Notes under the pieces: model-generated
What the model was told of the DNA's origin: nothing
Database searches by the model: none
Seen by the model: the letters and a program-made list of their open reading frames with translations, nothing else
Source: Sphaerisporangium aureirubrum
GTDB lineage: Bacteria > Actinomycetota > Actinomycetes > Streptosporangiales > Streptosporangiaceae
NCBI RefSeq assembly: GCF_042658925.1
Contig: NZ_JBHSRF010000005.1
Span: 1-64,000, forward strand
Length of the DNA stretch: 64,000 nucleotides
Reading direction: 5' to 3'
In this document: piece by piece, positions 8,343 to 16,812 of the stretch
How positions within the stretch are numbered: position 1 is the first letter of the stretch
Layout of the letters: each line of letters opens with the position of its first letter
Made by a program: the position numbers and the translations under genes

Positions 8343-9205
8343 ATCGTCCTCCTCGTGCTCGGGCCGGCGACGCGGCCCAGGTGGTGGGTGGTGTCGAAGG
8401 CGGTGCGGACCTTCCACAGGGCCATCGCCGCCACCGCGGCACCGGCCGCGAGCCCGGCCTGGCCTGGCGCGGTGAACAGGACCGACTCGCCGGTGGTTCC
8501 ATGCACGGTGGCCCCCAGCAGCGCCAGCCAGCCGAATCCCACGGCGAGCGGCGCCGTGACCGGGCCCAACCGGGGCATCAGGGCCAGGCTCAGCAAGGTC
8601 AACGCCAGCGACGGCGCGAGCCAGCCGAGCACCACCGCGCCGTACGCCGGCACCGCGACGCTGGCCACGCCGGTCAGCGCCGTGGTCGTGGACAGCACCG
8701 CCGCGCAGCGCAGCAACAGCAGGCGGAAGGTGTGCAACGGCGCGACGACGGCCAGCTCGTGACTGGGGTCCACGCGCGGGCCGAACGAGATCGCCACGCC
8801 GATCAGCGGGAGCAGCGGGGCGATCGCCAGCAGCGGGATCGGCACCGTCATCGACCGGGCCAGGTGCGCGGCGCCGGTGGTGACCGCCAAGGTGAGGCCC
8901 ACCGCGGCGAGCCACGAGCTGCGCAGCCCCGGCGTGCAGGCCAGCAGCCGTGCGGTGTGCGCCGCCACACCCAGCCGCACCAGGAGCGCTTCGACGGGGC
9001 CGGGCCGGGGTGCGTCCAGTTCGGCGTCCAGCCGTGCCCAGCCGGCGCGGACCGCGGCCGGGTCGGCGCGCCGGGCCAGCCGTCGGCGGCAGCGCGGGCA
9101 GGTCCCGAGGTGCGCCTCGGTCGACCACAGCCACGGCGGCCGCGCCGCGCCGTCGGCGTAGGCCCGCAGGTCATCGTCCGAGACGTGCCAGTCATCGGCG
9201 CTCAT
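8339..9205 (-). CDS. Zinc-finger anti-sigma-type membrane protein
   Basis: A 288-residue protein. The N-terminus has the zinc anti-sigma motif H-x3-C-x2-C (His32, Cys36, Cys39), and about six hydrophobic helices occupy residues 90-275. It follows the ECF sigma gene by 19 bases and its stop overlaps the ABC ATPase start, so sigma, anti-sigma and transporter are co-expressed. By family knowledge it should hold the sigma factor at the membrane until a signal releases it. The large membrane part is more than the single helix of classic anti-sigma factors and could itself sense or join the ABC complex. Confidence 0.85.
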   Translation of the reverse strand: MSADDWHVSDDDLRAYADGAARPPWLWSTEAHLGTCPRCRRRLARRADPAAVRAGWARLDAELDAPRPGPVEALLVRLGVAAHTARLLACTPGLRSSWLAAVGLTLAVTTGAAHLARSMTVPIPLLAIAPLLPLIGVAISFGPRVDPSHELAVVAPLHTFRLLLLRCAAVLSTTTALTGVASVAVPAYGAVVLGWLAPSLALTLLSLALMPRLGPVTAPLAVGFGWLALLGATVHGTTGESVLFTAPGQAGLAAGAAVAAMALWKVRTAFDTTHHLGRVAGPSTRRTM

Positions 9206-9224
9206 CGCCCACCTCCCGGCGTCG

Positions 9225-9770
9225 TCATGTCAGGTGCTCGCGTAGTTGCCGCCGCGCTCGCATCGCCCGGGTCTTGACGGTGCCCACCGGGATACCCAGC
9301 AGCGCGGCCGCCTCGTGCGTGCTCAGCCCGTCCAGCACCGTGGCCTGCATGACGGCGCGCAGCTCCGGGGACAGGCGGGTCAGCGCTCCGGCCAGGTCGC
9401 CGTACTCCACCCCGAGCAGTAGCTCCTCCTCCGCCGAGGGAGCGGTGCGCCGGCGGCGACCGGCCAGCAGCCGCAGCAGCCTGTCCCGGGAGCGTTGCCC
9501 GCGGATCGCGTCGACCAGCCGCCGGAAGCCGATCTGCCACAGCCAGCCGGCGACGTCACCGTTCTCCCGATACCTTGCCGAACCACGCCATACCGCCAGG
9601 AACGTCTCCTGCACCGCGTCGTCCACCAGGGCGGCGTCCGGGCACCGGTACCGCAGCCGGACCGCCAGCCACGGCCCGTAGCGCCGGTACAGCGCCTCGA
9701 ACGCGGCGCGGTCGCCGGCCGTGGTCGCGGCCAGCAGCTCCGCGTCGCTGGGCTCAGGTACGGCGCTCAC
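9225..9770 (-). CDS. ECF-family RNA polymerase sigma factor
   Basis: A 181-residue sigma-70 family protein with region 2 (FEALYRRYGPWLAVRL to VDDAVQETFLAVWRGSARY) and region 4 (LSPELRAVMQATVLDGLSTH, then EAAALLGIPVGTVKTRAMRA helix-turn-helix). It starts with GTG and lacks a clear Shine-Dalgarno sequence; a possible promoter lies immediately upstream, suggesting a leaderless message. It heads a five-gene operon with its putative anti-sigma, an ABC exporter and the esterase-like fusion, which are therefore likely regulon members. Confidence 0.93.
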   Translation of the reverse strand: MSAVPEPSDAELLAATTAGDRAAFEALYRRYGPWLAVRLRYRCPDAALVDDAVQETFLAVWRGSARYRENGDVAGWLWQIGFRRLVDAIRGQRSRDRLLRLLAGRRRRTAPSAEEELLLGVEYGDLAGALTRLSPELRAVMQATVLDGLSTHEAAALLGIPVGTVKTRAMRARRQLREHLT

Positions 9771-9776
9771 ACCCCA

Positions 9777-9805
9777 TCATCGGAACGAGCCCACGTAACG
9801 GTTCC
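9777..9805 (-). promoter_or_regulatory. Candidate ECF-type promoter of the sigma operon
   Basis: On the minus strand GGAACC (9805-9800) is followed after 17 bases by CGATGA (9782-9777). GGAAC with a 16-17 base spacer is typical of ECF -35 elements. The -10 ends only 6 bases before the GTG start at 9770, so transcription from it would be essentially leaderless. This would fit autoregulation by the sigma factor. The -10 match is weak, so the call is tentative. Confidence 0.35.
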
Positions 9806-9894
9806 CGTTTCGGTACGCGGAAATGCCGGTGGCCGGCCGCCCCATCGCCGTGCCGGGGGACGCGCTCGCGACGCTCGACAGACGCGGACACGAA

Positions 9895-9924
9895 GGGAGC
9901 GGGCACCACCTGGTGCCCGCTCCC
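9895..9924 (-). terminator. Perfect 14-bp hairpin downstream of the xylanase
   Basis: Arms GGGAGCGGGCACCA (9895-9908) and TGGTGCCCGCTCCC (9911-9924) pair perfectly around a 2-base centre. It lies 13 bases beyond the xylanase stop codon and before the divergent-side promoter of the sigma operon. No T-run follows, as usual in this group of bacteria. It should stop xylanase transcripts entering the sigma operon. Confidence 0.75.
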
Positions 9925-9937
9925 AGTGCTATCGCGG

Positions 9938-11026
9938 TCAGCCGGCGGTGCAGGCCGAGCCGTTGAGGGTGAAGGAGGTGGGGTTGGGGTTGTTGCCGGT
10001 GTGGGTGCCCTGGAAGCCGAAGGAGGTGTTGGCGCCGGGGGCCAGGGAGCCGTTGTAAGCGACGTTGCGGGCCGTGACCGACGAGCCGCTCTGGGTGACG
10101 GTGGCGTTCCAGGAGCTGGTGATCTGCTGGCCGCTGGAGAAGGGCCAGGTCAGGGTCCAGCCGTTGATGGCGCTGCTACCGGAGTTGGTGACCGTGACGG
10201 TGGCGGTGAAGCCGTTGTTCCACTCGTTCTTGACGTAGGACACGCGGCAGGGGCCGCCTCCGGACGTGGGTGTGACCGAAGGCGACGGGCTGGAGGTGAG
10301 GGTCGGAGTGGGCGTGGGGGTGGGGCTGGGGGTGGAGCCGCCCACCGTGATGTTGGAGCTGCCGCTGCTCTGGTAGCCCTCGGTGGCCATGATCTGGTAG
10401 TCGTGGTTGCCCAGGCTCATCCCGTAACGGGCCCACGCGTCGAAGTGGTTGCCCGCGGTGATGGTGCCGCCGGTCTTCTTCTGCTGCCGGACACTCCAGT
10501 ACTGGTTGAACGTCTGGTTGCCGTCGATGGAGGGGGCGTTGTACCGGGTCGTCATGTAGACGTCGTAGGTGCCGCCGTCGCTGGTGACCGTGCCCTTGAA
10601 GGTGCCCGTGGGCCGGTAGGTGCCCCAGTTGTCGACGATGTAGTACTCCACCAGCGGGCTTCTGGTCCAGCCGTACAGCGTCAGGTACGCGTTGCCGGAG
10701 GGGTTGAAGCTGCCCGAGTAGGTCACGGTCCTGCGGGTGCCGGGCTTCCAGCCCTTGCCGGCGACGAAGTTGTTGGTGTTGCGCCACGAGGTGCTGTAGT
10801 TGCCGCCGGACCCCAGCTCCATGGAGACCGTGCCCTGGCTGTCGGTCCAGAACGAGAAGAAGTAGCCGTTGTTGGTGCCGGTCTGGTTGGTCGTCACGGC
10901 GGCGTCGGCGGTGCCCGGCAGCATCATCGTGACCGCTACCAGGGTCAGCACGCAGGCGCGGCCGATGAGCAGCAGCCTGCTGGGGCCGCGTCCGCGGCGC
11001 TTCGGGTGGGCAGGAGCGTCGTTCAT
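9938..11026 (-). CDS. Secreted GH11 endo-1,4-beta-xylanase with CBM2
   Basis: A 362-residue extracellular xylanase. A signal peptide with Arg-rich N-region ends near residue 42 (GTADA). The GH11 domain follows, with nucleophile Glu127 in LVEYYIVDNWG and acid/base Glu216 in ATEGYQSSG. A Pro/Thr/Ser linker leads to a C-terminal family-2 cellulose/xylan-binding module (about 262-362) bounded by a Cys pair. The ATG at 11026 has GAGGAGGAAG upstream and is preferred over a longer frame. It cleaves the xylan backbone outside the cell and is a close match in layout to Streptomyces XlnB-type enzymes. Confidence 0.95.
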   Translation of the reverse strand: MNDAPAHPKRRGRGPSRLLLIGRACVLTLVAVTMMLPGTADAAVTTNQTGTNNGYFFSFWTDSQGTVSMELGSGGNYSTSWRNTNNFVAGKGWKPGTRRTVTYSGSFNPSGNAYLTLYGWTRSPLVEYYIVDNWGTYRPTGTFKGTVTSDGGTYDVYMTTRYNAPSIDGNQTFNQYWSVRQQKKTGGTITAGNHFDAWARYGMSLGNHDYQIMATEGYQSSGSSNITVGGSTPSPTPTPTPTLTSSPSPSVTPTSGGGPCRVSYVKNEWNNGFTATVTVTNSGSSAINGWTLTWPFSSGQQITSSWNATVTQSGSSVTARNVAYNGSLAPGANTSFGFQGTHTGNNPNPTSFTLNGSACTAG

Positions 11027-11280
11027 GGGCGTGCTTCCTCCTCGTAAACTTCGGCGCGGGCCAGGTGGCGTGACTCGCCCGGCGGGGCCGATGGCGGCCA
11101 GGGGACGGCCCACCGCCACGTCGGAGTCGTGGGACACGGCGGGGTCGGCCTGTAGTCGTGCGGTCGGCGGCCGGCGGACCGTGTCGCGGCGGGGTTACCC
11201 GGATCGCCGGTAGTGGGTCGAAAATTTCGGGCCGATGGCGAAAGTGTTGGGGTGACTGCGCTGAGCTGTCAAACGGTCAG

Positions 11281-11588
11281 TCAGCCCGCCAGCAGGGCCG
11301 ATGTCCATCGGGATCGGTGGGGCCAGGTTGCGACGGATGCCCCCTCCTGGGTGGCGAGCAGCGCGGCGGCGGGATGGTCCAGCATGCCGAGGGTGCTTCC
11401 GAGATCGATCAGGTGAGGCTGAGGAGCTGGTCTGCGGTGAGTTCGGGGCAGAAAGTTTCATCAGGCTGAGCGAGGCTGCGGCTGTGTGGGCGATACCAGG
11501 TGGTGCCGTCCCACCGGTAGCCACCGGGGCGGAACAGTGGAGCGGCGCCCAGGTAGTAGGAATGGGCGCCCAACTTCTCGGTGACTCG
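11281..11588 (-). pseudogene. Frameshifted remnant of an unidentified gene
   Basis: On the minus strand 11588-11409 is open without a good start codon and reads protein-like, including PLFRPGGYRWDGTTWYRP, with typical high-GC third positions. It stops at 11409-11411. One frame over, coding-like sequence continues (LGSTLGMLDHPAALLATQEG) to a stop at 11281. This looks like one gene broken by a frameshift and truncated upstream by a stop at 11589-11591. I cannot name the family; the tryptophan-rich part recalls proteins seen near actinobacterial regulatory or mobile loci. The rest of 11027-11626 shows nothing further. Confidence 0.5.
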
Positions 11589-11626
11589 CTAGGGTTAGGC
11601 GCTTTGACGGCTTCACCCCAGATGAG

Positions 11627-13960
11627 ATGGCTATGCGTCGCTACCGTTTCGGCAGGATCGCTACCCTGATCGCGCTCGGCTACCTCGCCGTGGTCGCCGT
11701 GCTGGGTGTCCTCGCGCTGACCACCGCCAAGAGTGATCTCCTCTGGACGATCGTCACTCATGACTCCGACATGGACTGGTTTCTCGGGTCCGGTGAAGAA
11801 ACCCTCACCGTGTCGTGGGGGCTGACGGTCGTCCTGATCCTTATCGGAGCGCTTCAGGCGTGGGCCCTGTGGCAGGTGCTGCGGGGGCGCGTCAGGGGCG
11901 AGCTGACGCGGCGGGGCAGGAAGGTCGGGTTGCTGCGGCTCGCCCTGTATCTCGGCGTCGGCTACAGCCTGGTCAGCATCGTCAGCATTCCGCTGGTGCG
12001 CGCCTGGGAGATCTACTGGGTCTGGTCGGTGACGGGAATCGCCTCCGGGTGTGTCCAACTGGCCATCGTCTGGCTGTTCTTCCTGGTGCTTCGGGACACC
12101 GTCTCGCGCAGGCTGCGGCTGTTCTCCCTCGTCGTCGGGACCATCGCCGCTGTGAGCAGCCTCGGGGAGGAGATCGCCGAGCTGCTCGACCTGCACTCCG
12201 TCGAGCGGATCTTGACCCTGGCCGGAGGGTACGGCTACGTCTGGCTGGCGTGGTCGGTGTCGATCCTCATCGCTCAGGCCAAGGATGGCCGCTGGAGCGT
12301 GGTGACCGTAGGGACAGGCGTCATCGCTCAGGTGGTGTCGGTTCTCCAGCCCGCCGGGATGGTCTCGTTCGGTGGCGGCGGGTTTCCCAGCATCCTCACG
12401 GTTTACACGCTCCTCGGTGCTGCCAGTGTCTTCGGGCTGGTCTGGAATGCCAGGACCGCCCACGAGCTGTCGGGCCCCCTTCCGCGGCCGGACGCGGGAC
12501 ACGTGCCGGAGCGGCCGGCGGCCCGGTGGTGGCCGTTGGCCGCCGTCGCCGTGGCGCTGCCGCTGGTCCCCGCCGCCGTCAACATCGCGTACGGCAGGTA
12601 CCACTGGATCGGCCCCAGAGGCGTGATCGAGCAGTTCGTCCGCGTGGACGGGGGGAGCGGGAACGCTCTGACCTGGCTCGTCCTGGACGTCTTCGTCGGC
12701 GTCGGCGGTCCCGCGCTGCTGATCCTGGCCGCTGTCCTGCGCCGGACCCGCGGCATCCTTCGGTTCACGACGGTGGCGCTGATCGTCGCCGCGGCCGTGG
12801 GCTTCGTCAGCGCGCTCACGGCGACGCCCGTGCCGGAGGACTTCGGCGGCTTCTACGAAGGCACGCAGATCTACCCGGAGAGCCTGTTCACCGAGAAGCA
12901 CGGCGGTGAGATCTTCATCGGCATCTCACCGGCGTGGTACAGCGCGGCCTTGCTCGCCTCCGCCCTGCTCCTGCCGTTCGTGTACCCGACCCCGCTGGCC
13001 CGGCGCTCGCGCCGCCGTATGCTCGTCCTGGCCCAGGTCGCCACGCTGGTCGCGCTGGCGTTCGTGCCCGTGGCGGACCTGGTCCGCGGGCCGGTCACCG
13101 CGGCCGAAGACTGCGCCCCGCGCGAGGAATGGGAAGCCGAGGGGCCGAAGCTCACCCGGAACCAGCGACTCGTGTGCTCCCTCCGGCAGGCGAACGTGAT
13201 CAAACTCGCCGCCACCACGCCTGACGCCATGGTCCTCGACCACGCCCGCTGGCTGTGCGGCATCTACACCCGCAACGATCCTCAGGAGGTCGCCCACCTC
13301 CGGACGGCACTGGGACTGACGCGCGACGCTCTGACCCACCCCCTCGCGGAGATCTGCCCCGGCGCCGGCGCCGCGGTCAAGGCCGCGGCCGCCGCACAGG
13401 ACCGGGACATGCGGGAGTGGGAGGCCGACGCGCAGCGCATGTGCGATTCGAGGCCGGCCCACCGTCCGCTCATCGAACCGGTCAAGGCGATCCGGATGAA
13501 GGAACCCCAGTGGACGGACTACGGGGTCGTGGAGGCGTACGAGCCGACCGGGGACGACAGCGACCCGTACGAGGACGGCCTGCTCGACAAGGCTCAGGAC
13601 AACGGTCTGGTGGCCGCCCGCCCCGGCCACCTGACGATCCTGACGCACTCCGACTACGAGCTCTGCGTCACCCTGGAGACCTACACCCGCCGCCCGCCGG
13701 TGGAGACCAAAGGCTGGGACCACGTCGCCGAGGTCGGCTACCAGAGCCCCACCGGCGGCATCGTGCTCAGGGACGATCTGAGCGGAACCGAATTCCCCGA
13801 CCTGTCGCTCAACGGCCGGGCGGGGCACTACCGGATCCGCGTGCACTACGACTGGTTCAAGTGGAAGGGAGAGCGAGGGGGTGGCCAACGTCTGCTGATC
13901 ATGGCGTTCCCCGGGAAGGGCGACAAACCGGTCACGTACCGCAAGCCGCCTCGGCGGTGA
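11627..13960 (+). CDS. Large polytopic membrane protein of unknown function
   Basis: A 777-residue protein. About 12 hydrophobic helices fill residues 8-490 (for example LIALGYLAVVAVLGVLAL near the N-terminus and LVLDVFVGVGGPALLILAAV near 345-370). A soluble C-terminal domain of about 280 residues follows, with six or more cysteines (ECs such as RLVCSLRQ, RWLCGIYTR, EICPGAG). I recognise no domain. The last 100 residues look beta-rich. The start is uncertain between ATG 11627 and 11633, both with poor ribosome binding sites. It stands alone, convergent with the flavoprotein fusion. Confidence 0.75.
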   Translation: MAMRRYRFGRIATLIALGYLAVVAVLGVLALTTAKSDLLWTIVTHDSDMDWFLGSGEETLTVSWGLTVVLILIGALQAWALWQVLRGRVRGELTRRGRKVGLLRLALYLGVGYSLVSIVSIPLVRAWEIYWVWSVTGIASGCVQLAIVWLFFLVLRDTVSRRLRLFSLVVGTIAAVSSLGEEIAELLDLHSVERILTLAGGYGYVWLAWSVSILIAQAKDGRWSVVTVGTGVIAQVVSVLQPAGMVSFGGGGFPSILTVYTLLGAASVFGLVWNARTAHELSGPLPRPDAGHVPERPAARWWPLAAVAVALPLVPAAVNIAYGRYHWIGPRGVIEQFVRVDGGSGNALTWLVLDVFVGVGGPALLILAAVLRRTRGILRFTTVALIVAAAVGFVSALTATPVPEDFGGFYEGTQIYPESLFTEKHGGEIFIGISPAWYSAALLASALLLPFVYPTPLARRSRRRMLVLAQVATLVALAFVPVADLVRGPVTAAEDCAPREEWEAEGPKLTRNQRLVCSLRQANVIKLAATTPDAMVLDHARWLCGIYTRNDPQEVAHLRTALGLTRDALTHPLAEICPGAGAAVKAAAAAQDRDMREWEADAQRMCDSRPAHRPLIEPVKAIRMKEPQWTDYGVVEAYEPTGDDSDPYEDGLLDKAQDNGLVAARPGHLTILTHSDYELCVTLETYTRRPPVETKGWDHVAEVGYQSPTGGIVLRDDLSGTEFPDLSLNGRAGHYRIRVHYDWFKWKGERGGGQRLLIMAFPGKGDKPVTYRKPPRR

Positions 13961-14073
13961 CACCCTCCGGCCCTGCACCGCCGGCCGCGAGATGCAGGGA
14001 ACCGGCCAGCGCCACAGCCTCGTTGAGGAGCTGTTTCTCCGCCTGGCTCAGCGTAGGATTGGCGGCCCGTCGC

Positions 14074-16647
14074 TCAAGGGATGATCATCAGGTCCTCGGT
14101 GGGCAGGGTCTGGCAGGCCAGCCGCCAGCCCGCGGCCAGCTCGTCGCCGGAGAACATCCCCCGGGTGTCGGTCTCGTAGGCGCCGGAGAGGACCCGTACT
14201 CGGCAGGTTCCGCAGGCGCCTTCGCCGCACGACTGGGGGAGCGGGACGCCGGCGGCGTTGGCGGCGTCGAGGACCGACTGCCCGGGGTGGCAGGTGAACG
14301 AGGGCGCGCCGCCGGCCATGCCGACGGTGAACTCGGTAACCCCGGCGGCCGCGGCGGCCAGGGCGATGGCGTGCGCCTTCTCCCGGCGGGTCTCCTTGCT
14401 CCGGCCGGACACGAACGCCTCGGTGTGGATGGCCGCGCGCGGTACCCGCAGTTCCGTCAGGTGACCGATCAGGTCCTGCATCATCGACGCCGGTCCGCAG
14501 AGGTGGACCCGGTAGACGTCCTCGATGTACGCGCGGAGCACGTCGACGCCGATCCGGCCTTTCCGCGCGGTCACGAAGATCGACACCTGGAGCCCCGGCA
14601 GGCGGTCCCGCAGCGCCTCGATCTCCGGCCGGAAGGCGACCTCGTCCTCGGTCCGGAAACTGGCCAGCAAAACGATCCGCCCGGTGTGACCGGCGTCGGC
14701 GGCCGCGGCCAGCACACTCATCAGTGGCGTGATCCCCACGCCCCCGGCGATCAGCAGCAACGTCCCGGCGGTGAGGTCGTGTGCGGGATCGCAGGTGAAC
14801 TCGCCGTGCGGGCCGCTCACCCGCAACGCCTGGCCGACCGCCAGTTCTCTGTGCAGGAAGGTCGAGCCGAGGCCGTCGGGCTCGTGCTTGACCGCGATCT
14901 CGGCGAAGCCGTTCTCCCCGGGGCCACTACAGATCGAGTACGAGCGTTCGATCGGCTCGACGGCGACGGGCAGGTCGGCCTTCAGGTACTGCCCGGCGGT
15001 GAACGAGAACGGCATCGCGCCGGTGTCCAGGGCTTCGAGGCGGATCCGCCGGACCGTCGGGGTCAGCGTCTCGATCGCGGCAACCCGCAGGTATCCGTGC
15101 CAGGGCGTGGCCGGGTCCGGGAGCGTTCCGCCGGAGCGCACGGCTCGCCACATCGTGCCGAGCTGCCGCGGCCTGAGCACCGCGTTCGCGGCCATCAGAC
15201 CTCCGGCCAGCGCCCCGACCACGCCGGAGCCCCACGCGTCCTGCCCGGCCACGAAGAGGCCTTTGACGGGCGTGCGGCATCCCGCCCGCGGTGACCGCAG
15301 CCGCTGGGGAGTCGCCGCGAGACCGTAGAAGGAGCCGAGAACGCTGTGCTGATAGGTCTCGAACGACAGCGGCGTCGCGAGCTCGGCGAACGCGATCGCC
15401 TCCCGGAAGCCGGGCCATCGTTCCTCCAGGCGGGCGATCAACCGCCTGGTCAGGTCGTCCTTGAGCTTGTGGTAGCTTTCCGGCCGCTCCTCCTCGGGGA
15501 TCCCGCGCCACTGGCCGACCACGCCGGGGTCGACGAGTTCCAGCACCTCCACCGTGTGGAACCGTGCGGCCGGGTTGTTAAGCGAGGCGAACGAGACGTA
15601 CAGCGTGCCTTCCCCGGGTGGGCGATGGAAGCCGTCGTGGTCGTCGAGGTCCGGCATGAACCAGTGGTTCTCCCCGCGTATCCCGAACGCGGCCGGCGAC
15701 CGGTCCATCCCGAGGAACAGCATGACCGCCGACGGTTCCCCCGGCAGGTCCGCGAGTTCCCGGCTCCTCCCGATCAGGGCGTACGTGTTGCGCACCCCGG
15801 CCGCCGAGACGACGGTGTTCGTCCGTACGCGGTAGCGCCGGCCGGTCGCGGTGTCCTCGACGTCGACACCGGTCACCTTGCCCCGCTCGACGACGATCTC
15901 GTTGACCCGTTGCCGGGGGCGCAGCAGTACGCCGTACCGTTCGAGGATCTCCAGGATGATCCGGCTGAGTTCCTTGGGCCCGCCCACGGGGTGCGCCGTC
16001 CCTTCCATGAAGAAGGTCAGCGGGACCGCGGCGTGGTAGCCGAACGCGCTCGACGCGGGCGGAGTGCCGTAGAGACCCCACCTCGCGGTGAGAACGGCGC
16101 GCAGACGCGGGTCGCGGACGCTGCGGGAGACCTGATCCTTCAACGATCGGTACGTGGACGGGAAGAGCCGCTCGACGACGGGCGAACCCATTTTCCGTAC
16201 GCCGGCGGGGAAGGACGAGAGGACGTTGCGCGCCGCGAGCCCGGACATGGCCCGGCGCGTGGTCCGGAAGAAGCCGTCGATGGCGTCGGCCTCGGCCGGG
16301 AACCGTTCCGCGAGACGGGCCCGGAACCGTTCCTTCGTGGCGGGGACGGCGAAATCGAACCCCGGGAAGTGCAGGACGTCGTAGTCGTCCGGCAGCGGCG
16401 AGAGCTGCACGCGCCCGTCCGTCATGAACTCGAGGAACGGACCGGCGTTCGCGCTGATGTAGTGCAGCCCGGTGCCGAACTGGTAGCGCCCGGCCCGGGA
16501 GAACTCATGTGTCATCCCGCCGAGCGTGTAGTGCTGCTCGAGGACGAGAACCCGTTTCCCGCCGAACTGCGCGATCGTACGGGCCGCCGCGAGACCACCC
16601 ATACCCGAACCGATCACCACGACATCGGCTTCCTCGTACGCGACCAT
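14074..16647 (-). CDS. CrtI/RetSat-type oxidoreductase fused to ferredoxin reductase and ferredoxin
   Basis: An 857-residue three-part redox protein. Residues 1-500 are a FAD-dependent desaturase/saturase of the phytoene desaturase and all-trans-retinol 13,14-reductase group, with GSGMGG at 13-18 and LEQHYTLGG after the first beta-alpha unit. Residues about 513-745 are a ferredoxin-NAD(P)+ reductase module with the FAD motif RSYS and NAD segments GGVGITPLMSVL and CGPASMM. Residues about 770-857 are a plant-type 2Fe-2S ferredoxin with CGEGACGTC and a fourth Cys in RLACQT. ATG 16647 follows AGGGGG; GTG 16683 is an alternative. Substrate unknown: a carotenoid, retinoid or other polyunsaturated lipid is likely. 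Divergent from an alpha/beta hydrolase gene. Confidence 0.88.
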   Translation of the reverse strand: MVAYEEADVVVIGSGMGGLAAARTIAQFGGKRVLVLEQHYTLGGMTHEFSRAGRYQFGTGLHYISANAGPFLEFMTDGRVQLSPLPDDYDVLHFPGFDFAVPATKERFRARLAERFPAEADAIDGFFRTTRRAMSGLAARNVLSSFPAGVRKMGSPVVERLFPSTYRSLKDQVSRSVRDPRLRAVLTARWGLYGTPPASSAFGYHAAVPLTFFMEGTAHPVGGPKELSRIILEILERYGVLLRPRQRVNEIVVERGKVTGVDVEDTATGRRYRVRTNTVVSAAGVRNTYALIGRSRELADLPGEPSAVMLFLGMDRSPAAFGIRGENHWFMPDLDDHDGFHRPPGEGTLYVSFASLNNPAARFHTVEVLELVDPGVVGQWRGIPEEERPESYHKLKDDLTRRLIARLEERWPGFREAIAFAELATPLSFETYQHSVLGSFYGLAATPQRLRSPRAGCRTPVKGLFVAGQDAWGSGVVGALAGGLMAANAVLRPRQLGTMWRAVRSGGTLPDPATPWHGYLRVAAIETLTPTVRRIRLEALDTGAMPFSFTAGQYLKADLPVAVEPIERSYSICSGPGENGFAEIAVKHEPDGLGSTFLHRELAVGQALRVSGPHGEFTCDPAHDLTAGTLLLIAGGVGITPLMSVLAAAADAGHTGRIVLLASFRTEDEVAFRPEIEALRDRLPGLQVSIFVTARKGRIGVDVLRAYIEDVYRVHLCGPASMMQDLIGHLTELRVPRAAIHTEAFVSGRSKETRREKAHAIALAAAAAGVTEFTVGMAGGAPSFTCHPGQSVLDAANAAGVPLPQSCGEGACGTCRVRVLSGAYETDTRGMFSGDELAAGWRLACQTLPTEDLMIIP

Positions 16648-16812
16648 CCACGCCCCCTGGCTCGTCCGCCCTCCAGGGGTCACGTTGGCAGAGCCGACTT
16701 GACGCGGACGGAACGATCTGGGAATCCCCGCGCGGAACGGCGCTCGTCACGTCCATTCCCCGTTCAGTGCGCTGCCGTAGTTTTCCGCTATCACGTCGTG
16801 AGAGGTGGAAAC

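Noticed and set aside
13932..14073. Minus-strand coding-like stretch reading NPTLSQAEKQLLNEAVALAG
   Set aside because: Only about 47 codons, no start codon, overlaps ends of two convergent genes; kept out for lack of support.
15346..16812. Long upstream extension of the alpha/beta hydrolase frame
   Set aside because: Antisense to the flavoprotein fusion; the true start with a ribosome binding site is 16813.
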